Source: Tiliqua scincoides (Eukaryota; Chordata; Lepidosauria; Squamata; Scincidae). Taken from it: 64,000 nt of DNA. The notes under the pieces were generated by a model. That model worked only from the letters and a program-made list of their open reading frames with translations. It did not search any database and had not been told where the DNA came from. Below, piece by piece: positions 9,790-22,420 of the stretch (the stretch's first letter is position 1; each line of letters begins with the position of its first letter). Both the position numbers and the translations under genes were made by a program. Where the stretch lies: positions 108,393,307-108,457,306 of the forward strand of contig NC_089822.1 of NCBI RefSeq assembly GCF_035046505.1. Direction: 5' to 3'.

Positions 9790-12420
9790 CAACGTGTGCC
9801 TTCTCCATGGGCTCACTAGGATGGAAGCACTCATGCTAATGCACCTTCTTTCTTGAAGAGAGCTCTTGCAGGGGCCTTCCCTCCCCAGTACATTTTGCCC
9901 CTTCTAATATTCAGTTCAAATTTCACCAGGAAATTACTGGTGAATACTGCAGTGAAGTAATCCAGGAAGCTTAATCCAGGAAGCTCTGTAGGGGAAAAGG
10001 GACCTTTGTTTATAATAAACATCTACAATGTATGGTGGCCATACAATGAAGCAATGATGAGATGGCAAATTGGGTTCTGATCTCTCACCTTCCCCATGGA
10101 TGGCCTGCAGAGGAAGAATAGCAAGATGACCATCTGCTAATTTTCCTCTTACCCTTCCTCCTTTTCTGTCAATATGGGGAGAGCTTGGAAAGGAGGAAGG
10201 ATAGTGCATTGAAGTGTGTATGGAAAATGACTATGACACTGAAGTGTGTCTTTGAAGTGCATTGAAGTGCATTGAAGTGTGTATGGAAAATGACTAATGC
10301 CCAATCTTGTACTTACTTAACATTGCTAAAACTCATGTTCTAGCAGGGTTAGGAGCTTTACAGCAGTTGCAAACGTGATCCGACATTGGGAGGAGCCAGG
10401 CCATGGCCATAAGTTGTGAGCAGCAGTGGCAGCCCTGCAGAGGTCCCTGAATGTTTCCTGGTACCAGGAAGTCAGTGTGGGGGTGGAAAGGGGTGCCAAT
10501 GGGGGCAGGGGAAGCGGGTGGATCCGATCCAAGAAGGGGGTGGGTTTGGTGGCAACAGTGATTCCTAACAAGCAAAACTTGCCAAACGTGTCGGAATTGT
10601 GATGCCAGCATGGAAGATTTTATATACCGTTGATGGAATTGTCCAAGGATTGCTGCTTTCTGTTCCGGAATTTTACAACTGATATATGTATTTGGGGCTG
10701 TCTCTCTTCTTGTAGATCCTGAAATCATTGACTTATGTGAAGCTTGAAAAATGGAAAGAAACTGGTTTCTGTACACTAACTGCCCAATCCTATCTCCCCA
10801 TTATAGAATGCAAACATACTAAAGGAGGTTGCACTGCATGGTGTGTGTGTGATCGGATAGCCTGTAGGAGATCAGTAAAAATAGTTTACTATGTTTTACT
10901 TAACCCAGTTAGAAGGCCCATAGGCAATTGGCCAGCCTTGGATTTAATGCCAGCCATTTGCCATTAGTCCAAGGAGTGCCAGAGAGCCTTCTGGGGAGTG
11001 GTTCTGGAGATAAAATCTGGGTGCAAGTTGCTGCTGCTGGATTCAGCCCCTCCCTTGACATGCCTCATTACTCCCTCTGCCTGCTATGGCCCACCACCAC
11101 CAACTCACTTCCCACACGCAGAGCTTTTCAGAGTTGGTGCTGTGAGTGCTGTGTTTCTTGTCATTTGCAGTAGCATCTCCATAGAGCGCCTTGCACTCTG
11201 GACTGCTAGTTCTGGCAGTTTGAGGTCTCGATAGGACTGGGGCCCAAGTTAATTTCAAAGTATTATGCCTGTACTACTGTGCTAGTGTAAGGTATAAGTT
11301 TTATCGCTGCACCATAAACTACTCTGTATACTCTGAAATGCTAATAAATGCACCAGCACAATTGCTTGCTTTCATATCTTCTTTACAGTGTTTGATTGCT
11401 TTCACAGAGGACATTCACCTATCACACTTATCACAGGTGACTTATCACAGCAGCCCTGATTGCACTGCTGCTGATTGCACTTTCCTAATGATAGCTCAAG
11501 GTATAATGGTTGACCCAATCATCACATGATCCTGTACATTTGACTCAAGATCCTAGAACTACAGATAAGGAAGGAAGAAGCAGGGCCATGTGTGGAAACT
11601 CTGGCAATTCCTCATTTCCCATTTCTGTCTGCCTGCAGTTCCTGTAGGACTGGCCACTCCACGTTCTTCCACTATAACTAAGAAAGAGCACATATGAAGA
11701 ACATTGGGATGACCAATGACTTCACAATTCAGACCCCTGAATCATCTGCTCTACTCACTCCCCCTCTTCTTTACAGTGGTCCTCATAGAATGGCCCGTTC
11801 ACCCACTCCTGTTTTGCAATGAACCAAGAATCAGAAAACCATTACAGATGAAGCATAACTCCAGCTCCTGAAAGGAACACTTGTGGCACTAAAACCTGGG
11901 CTTAGACCTAGACAGAACAAGGCAGAAGTGACCCGCACTGGCTTAGGTGGCTTCTTCTCGATCTCCACCTCATACTACACTGGCTGCTACACATTGAGGT
12001 TTCTGTGAAGCATGCAACTCAACTACACAGGCTGGAGCAAACATTGACTCCTGTGGCTTCTCTTTTCACCACAGTTAGCTGATGGGGTTTTCCTCTCTTT
12101 CCTCCCATCTCCACATGAAAGCACTTTGTGTGCCTGGGAAAAGCTATACTTACACTGCTATAAGCCAAGCCTGAGAAAAAAGCTTACACTTGAGGCAACT
12201 GACAGCCCCCATGAAAAGATTAGCTGTGTTTACTCAAAAAAGTAAAAAAGAACCTATGTTTTTAAACTTGAAAAAAGTGACACACTATAGCTCAATGAAT
12301 CTATGATGCATTAAAGTCACGGAGGCCCAGTTCCCAGTTAAAGCTTTCAGGATTGCTTTCAGTAGTCACCTAGATACTGATTCCTGGAGATTCCAGGCCA
12401 ATCCTAGAGGGCTGGCAACC
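9790..12420. other. Intergenic DNA, no gene recognised
   Basis: About 2.6 kb without a supported gene. A short local duplication of 'attgaagtgtgtatggaaaa' lies at 10205-10300. A minus-strand frame at 10333-10776 has no recognisable domain and is not called as a gene. Confidence 0.45.
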
Positions 12421-12421
12421 C

Positions 12422-12515
12422 TAGGCTGCAATCCTAACCACACTTTCCTGAGAGTTAGCCCCATTGAACAAAATAGGACTTACTTCTGAGTAGACCTGGT
12501 TAGGATTGTGCCTCT
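12422..12515. repeat. MITE family A, single copy
   Basis: Reads 'ggctgcaatcctaaccaca', then 'cccattgaacaaaatagg', then 'acttacttctgagtagacc' and 'taggattgtgcc'. The ends are inverted relative to each other. Confidence 0.8.
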
Positions 12516-13462
12516 AGTCTAGTGACTGCAGTACACCTCCTTCAGTCCACTTAAAAACTGCTGATGGGGTGTTTCAAGTGCCCATCTTTGTCTTTTACTC
12601 CCCCTCCCCAAATTTCCATAGCTTTGAAATCCAACCCAAAGAATAATTCTGACGGAAGTGTGCTAGTTTGTGCCTTTTCCCCATTGGTCCTAATAAAAGG
12701 ATTGTGCTGCTGTTCAGATTTTTTCCCCCCGAATGAACTGCCCCAGCTACCTGATTTATTAATCTGTTTAACCAAAAGTGACTCAAGATACAATCAAACA
12801 ACTGGATCATCTTGCCCATGATTCATGCGTTCTGTTACGCAGTTCAGAGTTATGATAGTTGTTTAACTAAAGCTTTGTTTCTTTTTATTAGAGAACAAAT
12901 GACTCCTACCATACATGCAATATTTGTTCACCAGATCTTAATGCACTTTTGCCCCATTTCTTACCTTGCCAGTAAGTTTAGCCATTCTTGGGTGAGGGGC
13001 ATTCTTCAGTCTTGACTCAACAATATATTTCAAGTAAGTATATACTTCACTTCTTATCTTTGTCACTTCAGCAGCAGTAGTTCACACCTAGCCAGACCTG
13101 TCTAATAATCTTTTGCTCAACTGCTTTCCTTTTTGACTTAAAATAATTCACAGGGACATGATTCAGGCATACCAGTGCTGCTTTCAAGTGCTCTCAACAT
13201 GTGCTTGGTTGTGAAAAATCTCTTGTTGCAGGAGAAAAGAGCCCTACAATGGCAATTTTAGGCAATTCCCTTGTAACAGCCATAATAAGGGAATTACTTC
13301 CTCCTAAATTAACAATCAGTTGAAATGCAGCTGACATTTCTTTGTTTCCTAATTTAAGGTCAGAAATCTGGCTTCTTTCATAATCCATCTCTAAGCAACT
13401 CTAGCTGAATAAGCCAGCCTAAGCTAGCTCAAACAATGGATCTATGATCAGAATTCCTGGCA

Positions 13463-13821
13463 GCCCAATCCTACCTACATTTTTCCATATCAATGCAGCA
13501 ATGCCAGAGCAACTTGCACTGCCTCCCCTGGGGAATTTAGGAGGTGGAATGTCTTGTCAGAGTAACGGAACATTTGTCCGCTTGCTCCAGGGAAAGCCCC
13601 AATCTGCACAGCCATGCCAGCTTGGACCCATGCCAGCTAACGGCCCAATCCCACCAATTTTCTGGTGCTGGTGCAGTTGTGCCAGGGGCACGTGCACTGC
13701 ATCCTATGGTGGAGGGGCAATCACTGAGGCCTTCTCAAGGTATGGGAACATGTGTTCCATTACCACGGGGCTGCTTTGTGGCTACACAGGAGCAGGAAAG
13801 TTGGATAGGATTGGGCCCTAA
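13463..13821. repeat. MITE family B, two adjacent copies
   Basis: A diverged copy (13463-13640) is followed by a better one (13640-13821) that begins 'ggcccaatcccacc' and ends 'aaagttggataggattggg'. Inverted 'ctcaaggtatgggaac' / 'gttccattacc' motifs lie in the middle. Confidence 0.65.
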
Positions 13822-14304
13822 GTTGCTTGCTCAAGTCTGTGTTGATCCATGTTAACGGATCAGACCTGAGAAGGGGGATAGGATACAGTGCACACCAGCA
13901 ACACCAGTCTGCTGCCCCTTCTTAGCTCATTCTGCCCTCCCCAACTGTTGCACCCTTCTGTGTCCTTCCCCCACCCCTGTGCCACTCAGTGCTGAAGTTT
14001 CCCACTCAAGTGGGCACCACTCCTTTGGCCTTCCCTAGACAGTGCGCTTTTGCTGTGTACTTTACAACATGTTTGTGACAGCACCTGCCAGTGGAGCTTT
14101 CACCCTGCCAGTGTCACCCTACCTTAGGATGATGTCCTAACTCTTTAAACGTTTGCACAAAACAGCTGCAGGCAGCACTGATTTGGAGTAGGACTGTGGC
14201 ACAGGATGGGGGGGCAGGATTATCCCTTTCCCCACTCCCTGTTTCTTAGGGATTCACCCCCACACACCCTGAAGCTATTTATCTTATTAATGAAAAATTC
14301 TGGC

Positions 14305-14398
14305 TTCAATACTATCCTCACTTTCCTGGGAGTAAGCCCCATTGAATATAATGAGATTTACTTCAGAGTATGCATGCATAGGATTGAACTGTAAGTAG
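14305..14398. repeat. MITE family A, single copy
   Basis: 'cactttcctgggagtaagcc', 'ccattgaatataatgagat' and 'gcatgcataggattgaact' mark a complete diverged unit. Confidence 0.75.
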
Positions 14399-14639
14399 GT
14401 TTAACATGTTTCCTTGAAGCAAGTTAGAGGAGACACTGAACTTTAATTTAGGATTGAATTCTCCTGTACCAACCAACTTCATGTCCTTGGTGCTTTTGCA
14501 ACACCTGGCAACATCCAGCAGTGGCCAACCTGAAGATATAAGAGCTCCAAAACCAAAAGCTTGTCCGTTCATTGAACAAGAGAGAAGTTCCAGGGCTCAA
14601 GCTTTTTGGAAAGACATTCTCTGCCCTAGAAAGCCACTT

Positions 14640-15129
14640 TCTTAATCTCCTGTACAATCCGGCTCGCCCTCTCAGGTCATCAGAGAAGGCCTTTTTACAA
14701 GTGCCGCCACCCAAGGAGGTCTGGGGGGCGGCTGCAAGAAATAGGGCCTTCTCGGTAGTGGCACCAACATTATGGAACTCCCTTCCCCTTGACTTGAGAA
14801 TGGCTTCCTCTCTTGAGAGTTTCCGGCGAGGCCTGAAGACACTGCTGTTTACACAAGCCTTCTGATTCTTTGGCCTTTTCAACATTTTTTACACATTTTG
14901 TAGTTTTTACAGGCCTGATTTCTCTGTGACTTGCTCTTTTGTACTCTTTTTATTCTGTCTTTTAATCTGACTACTGTTTTTTTTTTAAGGTCTCTGTTTT
15001 TAATGTTTTTATCTGCTATTTGTCTTAATTTATGTTTTTAAATGTGTTTTTTTTTACATGTTGTTAGCCGCTCTGGGTCCCTTTAGGGAGAAGGGCGGGA
15101 TATAAATAAAGTTTATTATTTATTATATT
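14640..15129 (+). mobile_element. L2-like LINE, ORF2 end plus 3' UTR
   Basis: The plus-strand frame gives RAFSVVAPTLWNSLP and then FRRGLKTLLFTQAF, the characteristic C-terminal end of L2-type reverse-transcriptase proteins. It is followed by a T-rich 3' UTR and the tail 'gccgctctgggtcccttt' ... GGGCGGGATATAAATAAA. The element is 5'-truncated. Confidence 0.8.
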
Positions 15130-15434
15130 AAACTGAGCTGTTGGGACTGGTTGTGATCACCCATTGATGAACTGAAAGGATGCATTGCACACTCTATTGC
15201 ATCAAATGGCCCAGGGCTGAGCAACCTCATGAGGAAGAGATACTTAGACCCACAGAGTCAGGAGGGACAAGCAAAGTACCACAATCTTTAAGTGGACAAG
15301 CAGGAGGGACAAGCTTGGACAGGAGTGTCCAAGTTTCTGGGGTCTGCGGGTGCCACAGAAATGCTGAGAATTGTTGCAGGCACAGTGGCAAAATGACTAC
15401 TGGGGGGACAGGGACAGAACCAATACGAGATGGA

Positions 15435-15616
15435 GGGTGCAATCCTAACCAGCTTTCCAGCACTGAGGTAAGGGCAATGCAGCTCTGAGGTACAGTAACA
15501 AACATTCCCTTAACTTGAGGAGGCCTCTGTGACTACCACCCAACTTCCGGATTCAGCGCATGCCCCTTTTGCACAGCTATGTCAGTGCTGGAAAGTTGGT
15601 TAGGATTTGGGCCAGA
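15435..15616. repeat. MITE family B copy
   Basis: Begins 'gcaatcctaaccagctttcc', ends 'ggaaagttggttaggatt' and has 'cttgaggaggcctctgtgac' in the middle. A near-complete copy. Confidence 0.8.
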
Positions 15617-16112
15617 ATCACAGAATGTTAGAGTTGGAAGAGGAACTTGGAGGTTGTTGCAATGACTTTGGGGAGCACACAAGGCTTAGAGCCTTGTTGC
15701 TTGATGGAGTATCAGTACTTTAGTAACAAATTCCTGAGCTTTGAGCGCTTCTCCTTATCTCTAATGCTAACTCATCTTGTTCACTAGATAAAAGGCAGTG
15801 AACAAGGTTGGCCCAGAGTATGCTCTGAAAGCAGAAGCAGATGTGTCTGCTGTTGCCAAGTTCACTAAAGCCAAAGCGTGCCTCTGCACTGCTACAGAGG
15901 TCATATAGTCCAACCCCCTGCTCAGTGCAGGTACTGATGCAGCATCCCTAACTGCTGGCCATCCAGTCTCTGCTTGAAAACTTCCCATGGGGGGGGGGGG
16001 GCAGGGTCCATTGCTGCATGAGGTGCTGCTCCAAGGCCATTCAGCTCTGAACCTTAGGAAATTCTTCCTCATGTCTATCCTGAATCTACTTCCCTGTAGG
16101 TTCAACCCATCC
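15617..16112 (-). mobile_element. CR1-like 3' end (antisense), interrupted by solo LTR
   Basis: 'cagaatcacagaatgttag' at the left, then after the interruption 'tagtccaaccccctgctcag' and 'aaattcttcctcatgtctat'. This is the antisense CR1 3' region familiar from birds and reptiles. The solo LTR at 15655-15896 splits it. Confidence 0.7.
15655..15896. mobile_element. Solo LTR of an endogenous retrovirus-like family (short form)
   Basis: Begins TGTTGCAATG and ends GCTACA (TG...CA), with a 5-bp target duplication gaggt at 15650-15654 and 15897-15901. Its 5' part resembles the LTR at 24589, and its 3' end shares CTACA and the 'gttgcca' block with the other two copies. It is 242 bp long and is a fossil, with no internal region beside it. 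It is younger than the CR1 end it interrupts. Confidence 0.75.
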
Positions 16113-16282
16113 TCTCTAGCCCATCAATCCACACATATGCACCTTCCACCCACACACAATCTCCCATCTACTGTGTACCTTCCATTCATCCATCTGCCAG
16201 TATCAACACCGTATTCTCACCTTTGCCTGCTTTGCTTATCGTAGTTGGCTGCTCTTTGAAACTTGACCACTCAACTTGTACT

Positions 16283-16337
16283 TTTCCACTCCTTTCCCCT
16301 CAAGCTGAGTGGTACTTTGAGGGGAAAGGAGTGGAAA
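16283..16337. repeat. Perfect 21-bp-arm hairpin
   Basis: Arms 16283-16303 and 16317-16337 are exact reverse complements (left arm begins tttccactcc), with a 13-nt loop. No T-tract or gene context indicates a terminator, and the function is unknown. Confidence 0.85.
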
Positions 16338-17252
16338 TGTGGAGAGGAGAGGTGGGGAGACTCCATTTTTTATTTTGCTTTCCACACTTTCTCTATGATA
16401 ACAGATATGTGGAACAGGCAGGGTGGAGGATAGGCAACAATGCCAGCAGGAGCTGTGCCAGACACCTCTATGGGTACATTTGCTCACAGACATCCTGTTG
16501 GGGACCTCTGAGCAACACCATGTAGTTCAGTCCCTTGCTGGAAAGACACCAAACCCCTCAATCAGCCTGGCACTGCCAGAAACCTGTTCAGTCCACACTT
16601 TAATGATCAAACTTGACTAGTCTGATGCAAGTTCTGCCTTAAGTATTAAATGCCAAGATATCAATGTTACCTGGTTAAATGTGAGATTCTCTAACAAAGG
16701 GAAGCCCCAGGGCAGCAGATGAGGTTGTGCAAATATTTCCTCCTATCCTTAGAAGAGTGTCTGAGCCCTGCCTCTAATCCCAGAGTCTTCCCATCAGGAA
16801 ACGCTGCTCAAGAGCCAAAATGACTGGTTTTTAACATCACCAGTAGTCACTGAAGCTTGAGACCCACATAATACTCACTGATCATATTGCCAAGAACTGT
16901 AAAACACACTGCTCCCTCCCTTCCCCAGCTTTTTCCATCCTGTGAGGTCACTGAACCATCTTGTCTTCCTAACACCAAGAGCCCCGCTATTCCTTCTGCT
17001 CCCGCTTGCCTCAGAGCTGAACTTGTGAGTTCCCTACTCTTGAGCCCTGCAGATTACACTGCCAAGGAAACAGGTTTCAATTCACTGCATTAAGGGAGCT
17101 GGGTTCTCTTCTCCTCAGACACATCCCGTTACACTCTGATGCCTCTCCCAGTAGAGAATTTTAGATGATAAGCTCCTTGGGGCAGAAATCTGCCTTTCTG
17201 TTTGTTAGTCAGTCAGCAAAGCACTATGTGAGCTTGAAGGTATCATCTAAAT

Positions 17253-17613
17253 CAGTGGTTCTCACACATTTAGCACTGGGACCCTCTTCTTAGAATGAGA
17301 ATCTGTCAGGACCTACTGGAAGTGATGTCACGACCGGAAGTGACATCATCATGCAGGAAAATTTTTAACAATCCTAGGCTGCAATCCTACCCACACTTAC
17401 CCAGGAGTAAGTCCCATTTACTGTCATTATTAAAAGAATATACATAGCAGCTTGTTAAACGTACAGGTCTGTAACATTTCCCCAAATGCAGTCACATACC
17501 ATGGGAGCATCAAGTCTAATATATTAAAAATAAAATATTGAAATGAATAGGGACCCATCTGAAATTGGCTCACAACCCACCTAGTGGGTCCCGACCCAGT
17601 TTGAGAAACACCA
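17253..17613. mobile_element. hAT MITE, reverse orientation
   Basis: Begins CAGTGGTTCTCACAC and ends 'gtttgagaaacacca', with flanks atctaaat / attgaaat (6 of 8). It carries the shared 'gaagtgacatcatcatgcag' segment and a family A half-unit in reverse order relative to the 9395 copy. Confidence 0.85.
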
Positions 17614-18365
17614 ATTGAAATCATCACAACCTAGCAGCAGCATCTATTCCAACCATGAACCTCATTTAATTCCTAGCTATTTGCTCCCTTCCTTCCAGAG
17701 CCATCTTCTAGTGAGGCTTGGTTATCTCTATCTCACTCTCTTCTTACAGGTGCCTGCTGAAACATCTCATTGCTTTCTTACCTGTTCGCTATAGCTGTTC
17801 ATCCACATGTGTCTCCCTGGCTTTAACTGAGCACACAAGCTGCACACCAGCTAGATATAGCATTCCTCAGAGGAGGGCGTGGCTGGCAGGTACTCAGAGC
17901 TAAATCAGGTAATGCAATCAACATCAGTCAGAAAAAGAAGCTAGCTGGGCAAAGAGCACCTGCTAAAGTGCTGTTATATTTAACAAGGGGAGAGCAACTG
18001 TCCAGCTTCATCCCAGCACAGCATCCGACCCAGTGGCTGTTTGCTGGTGTATCTATGCTGGTGTATCTATGCTGGTGTCTTTCATATCATGAGCCCCTTG
18101 GAGATAAGGAGCCATCATCATCAGTAGTAGTAGCAGTAGTAGTAATACTGTGCTGGCATTTATATCCTGTCTTTCCACCATGTCACAATAGTGCCCAAAG
18201 AGGCTAACAACAAACAGGCCAATAAGGGCCCAGTAAAAAAAAACCCAATAAAATAACAAAAAAAAATTGCCAGAGAGAGATAAACCACACACCTAGCAAT
18301 CAAGGCATAAGGAAGACAGAATGGCATTAAAAAGTATAGAAAAGGAGATAAAAAGCAGGACAGCA

Positions 18366-18828
18366 TGTAGCATTTTGGTGCTACATGAGGAGCAGCCTGA
18401 GATGCTGCGTTGGTGTGGCAGAAAAGCCATGGCAAGAATTAGACAACAGACACAGGTTTCAGAGAGGTTGAAAGTGCTGGAAGCAGCAGCAGGAATGAAA
18501 TCAAGGGAGAAGTGAAGTGCTGTCTCCCAGCTCCTGACCCAGCTTTTTATTAAGTCTCAAAACACATGATATAAGGTTACGTAGCTGGGGAATTTCCACA
18601 AGGATGCTACCTTGCTTCATACCAGCTAGTTCTAGCTTAACCACAAACACATTCCTAGATAAGATTCTCCTTAACATCCTGTGTTTACAGGCTCTGGGCG
18701 AAGACCCTCAGCGTATCATCAAGGCCAAGAGTGTGCTCTTGTTCAGACGCAGATGTGCCTGCGTCATTATTGCCAAATACTGCTAAGACATCTTAAACTT
18801 TAGTGCCTGTGCATGTATATTTACTACA
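18366..18828. mobile_element. Solo LTR, same family as 24589 copy
   Basis: TGTAGC...CTACA, 463 bp, with flanking duplication acagca at 18360-18365 and 18829-18834. It shares with the 24589 LTR the blocks 'ctcaaaacacatgat' and 'ccttaacatcctgtgtttac'. A fossil without internal region. The duplication reads as 6 bp here against 5 bp in its two relatives. Confidence 0.7.
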
Positions 18829-19454
18829 ACAGCATAAAAATGATATAAATAGCAACTACAACAGGAAGCTTGCCAGAATAAAATCATATTTTACTTTGTA
18901 AACTACATTGTGAACTACTTTTCATTGAAAAGTGGTATATAAGTATTCACCATCACCATCCTCTTAGTAGCCTGGCAAAACACCAGTAGTGATGGGGCCA
19001 GATGGATCTCTTGAGAGGGAGGGCTGGCAGTAGAAGGACCTCCTCTGCTTATCTCAGCACACAGGCAGGTTCATAGGGGAAGGGGCACTGTGCAAATGTT
19101 GTCAGTTGTGTGCCAAATGGCCATGCCTGTGGCTGGCCAGACACCACCTGCAGTGGCGTCGCTAAGGGGGTGCGGGGGGTGCGGGCCACACAGGGTGACA
19201 CGCACATGGAGAGTGACGCGCACTGGGGGGTGACATGCTAAAATTGTGATGTTTAGTAGTAACCCCATCATATTATATACCGTTTGATGCAGAATTTCAA
19301 GCAGAATGCAATGCAGAAAACCAGAGTGAAATATCTCCTTTCTATCAAAAGTTATGGTCAAAAAACTGGAGAACAAAAATGCATGAATCCCTATGGAAAG
19401 TGAAAGTGACCCGTATCACACGTTTACTTGCGAGTAGTCAAACTTGCCTTAGTC

Positions 19455-19941
19455 CAGGGCTTTTCAAACTGGGGCATTGTGACGCCCAGCCTGTGGGCCC
19501 TGGCCTCTGCCCCCTTAAGGGGCGGGGGCAGCCTGGAGGCAGGGAGGAGGCAGTGGTGCAATACCCAGGATTGCACCGCTCAGGGGGCTGCAGGGGCTTG
19601 GGTGCACTTACCCAAGCCTCCTGCAGCCTCCCAGGGTGCAGGGAGCCTGGTGCAACCTTTGGCAGGTCACCGACCCCGCAGCAATCACTCTCCACTTCCG
19701 CTTTAGTGGAGGCCGGGCGCGATAGCTCCGCTTTTACTTTCACTACTGTGGGGAGCTCTGCCAAAGGTTGCACTGGGCTCCCTGCACCCTGGGGAGGCTG
19801 CAGAAAGCTTGGGTAAGTGCACCCAAGCCCCTGCAGCCCCCTGAGCGGCGTAATCCTGGGAATTGTGCCACTGCCTCCCCCCCCCACCCTTGCAAGCACT
19901 TACAGTGGCTCAAACTCTCCATGAGAGTTTGAAAACCACTG
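19455..19941. mobile_element. Long palindromic hAT MITE, 487 bp
   Basis: Begins CAGGGCTTTTCAAACTGG and ends GAGTTTGAAAACCACTG, with a perfect 8-bp duplication ccttagtc at 19447-19454 and 19942-19949. The interior is a GC-rich foldback with 'ttgggtgcacttacccaagc' on the left and its inverted counterpart on the right. Confidence 0.93.
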
Positions 19942-20496
19942 CCTTAGTCTGTCAGAAAGGGCAGGCTGAGAGGAATCTAATGACACCAGAATGGTCCTGA
20001 TCCAAGGAATGCAGCCCCCCCAAAAGTCCCTTCCTCCAAGCAGACGAATGTATTGAGCCCTATGGAAAGCGAAACTAAGCCTCATGGTTGTGTTTACTTA
20101 TGAGTAAGCATCCTGCCTTGGCTGGTGTGGAAGATCAGGTGAAGGAGAGTGCAAGGCTACCAGAATGGTCCTGATCCTATATACCTGCAGCCAAACAGGT
20201 GCTCCAGAAGGTAGCCCCCCCCCCCACTAAAAAGGATCAAAACAGAGGCTTCAGTTGATCAGGTTAACTTTTCTGAGACTTACAAAGCCAGGTGGATCCT
20301 GACAGTCATCTGGTTTAAACAGAAGTTCTTAAATTAAACTTGGCACTGGGTAGAGCTGAAAACCTGACTGATTTTGGAGGGGGGGGGGTGTTATTGCAGG
20401 CAGGCTACAGAGGAAATTCACTTGGTGGAACAGGGCTGGCTTCTGCTTATTTAATTATTTGTTTTACTTCAATTATTTATACTTATTTATTTTAAT

Positions 20497-20606
20497 TTGC
20501 CTGATGATGTCACTTCCACCATAACATCACTTCTGGTGGGTCTTGGAGAGATTGTCATTCTGAAAAGTGTGTCCCAATGCCAAAAGTTTGAGAACTGCTA
20601 CAATAA
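20497..20606. mobile_element. hAT MITE 3' fragment
   Basis: 'gatgatgtcacttccacc', 'atcacttctggtgggtc' and 'gtttgagaactgctac' match the right end of the 9395-type elements; the left part is missing. Confidence 0.7.
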
Positions 20607-21384
20607 GGTGTTAGTAAGTTGACACCTGGGGGGGGGGTGACTAGTGACCAAAATCACTAAAATCGGTTTAGAGGAATAATACTATCATGTTATATATCAA
20701 TCAATGTGTAATTTCATGCAGAATGTGTTCTTTGTTCTATCAAAAGGTATGGCTAAAAAACCTGTGAGGGCGGTTTTTTGGCGGTACATCACCATGCCCA
20801 CCACCTGGGGTGTTGCCCCACCCACTGCATGAAGCGCTGAAGCTGCGTGAAGGGGGTGAAGCACTGGCATTTCGCACCGGATGACGCGAACCCTAGTGAC
20901 GCCTAGTGACCTGTCTCCAGTGATATGTCCCCTGGGCCACTGCCCCCTTCCTCGTGCCAGTAAGTATTCCAGTTGCTTCCCAGGCAATGGGCAAAGAACA
21001 CAGGTGCCAGGTTAACAGTGGCCCCACTCCCAATGCTGCATCACAGGCAGGGCACCTAGGAGGTTTGAAATGGTGCCAGTTGCTACCCCATTGCCCCGCA
21101 GGCCATGGGCTGCATGTCTTATTGCTGATTGCCTGGAAGCCACCCCCCAAGCAAGGTGAAGGCATTCTCTTGTTGAATTGTGCCAATATTTTACATTCAC
21201 CAACAAGGTTTGCTCAAAAACCAGCAAATGCAAACTGCACTCAGCATTGTTGTAGGCAAAGGAAAAAGAATAAGACATTGTGAAGGCAAAAAAAAGTAAT
21301 AATAAAATTAGCAAAAGGGGCACACATCACTACAGCAAATCACTCATGGGAAAGAGAATTCTTCATATTATGCTTCATCCTAGT

Positions 21385-21548
21385 CTGAGGGTACTATCCT
21401 AACCCATATTCCAGCACTGACCTAGCCGCAATGCAGGCCCATGGTAAGGTAACAAACATGTCCTTACCTTAAGGAGGTTCCCCTCCTCAGTGCCGCTACA
21501 TCGGCACAGCTATCTCAGTGCTGGAAAGTTGGTTAGGATTGTGCCCTG
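21385..21548. repeat. MITE family B copy
   Basis: 'tatcctaacccatattccag' ... 'gtccttaccttaaggagg' ... 'ggaaagttggttaggattg'. A near-complete diverged copy. Confidence 0.75.
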
Positions 21549-22324
21549 ATTCTTATTGGAGTCACCTTACTTTTATGCCTTTTTAGACTATATTTACAAT
21601 GCAAAGCCCATAAACTGTGTTACTCAGTAACTCTTTTTAAATGTCACTGGGTGGAGGCACTTGGAAAACTGTGGAAGATCAAGGGGTGGAGTGTGCACCA
21701 CTTCAAACCTGTAAGGACTCACGACCTCTGGAGAAAGCACCTTTCCAAATGCAAACTGGAGACAACTTAAGTCCACTGACAACATGTGACGTATGCAAGA
21801 AGTTTATTGTATATACAGAAAATGCATTAAAAAGTGGTAATATCCCAAAGCAATCATAACATCAAGTATTTATGAAATATGTTTCCCGAACAATCTGTAC
21901 TCCAAAAATCCAATAGAGATAACAATAAGAGGCACTTTTTCCAGGGCTGCTCCTCTTATATTTGACGGGGGGGGGGGGCAATCTAGCATGGTGTGGTGTT
22001 GGTGTTTGTTGGTGTTTATTCTTCATCATTTTAGACTGTGCGCCTTTTGGGGACAGGGAACTATTTAATTATCTGATTTTCTCCATAAACCACTTTGTGA
22101 ATGTTTTGTTGAAAAGCTGTATATAAATATTCCTAACAACAGTAGTAACTTCACAATTTCATTATGTTCACACACAAAGACTATCACTCAATTAATAAAT
22201 GTGAAAGAGAACTGAACAAGCAATGCAAAATAGAGCTTGTGGGATCAGGGGGAGAAACAGCCAGGAATATCCCCACCCCATGGGCTTCAAGCTAAACTAA
22301 GCTCTTCTTGAGGAAATGTAGAGC

Positions 22325-22420
22325 CCAATCCTATGCATGTCTGCTCAGAAGTACCTCTCATGGGTACATTATGGTTAATGGGGCTTACTCCTAGGTAAGT
22401 GTGGATAGGATTGCAGCCCT
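22325..22420. repeat. MITE family A copy
   Basis: 'gcccaatcctatgcatgtct' ... 'gggcttactcctaggtaag' ... 'gtggataggattgcagcc'. It has a short internal insertion relative to the units at 46.6 kb. Confidence 0.8.

Larger units (their letters stand above)
19150..20915. repeat. Composite DNA-transposon-like repeat region
   Basis: Begins 'cagtggcgtcgctaaggg' and, at the far end, has 'cctagtgacgcc' in inverted relation. Both halves share diverged blocks such as 'atcaaaagttatggtcaaaa' and 'atcaaaaggtatggctaaaa'. It may be one hAT-like element broken up by later insertions or two related copies; sequence alone does not decide. Confidence 0.4.

Noticed and set aside
10333-10776. 147-codon minus-strand frame as a gene
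   Set aside because: No start context, domain or splice pattern; composition looks like random translation of repeat-rich DNA.
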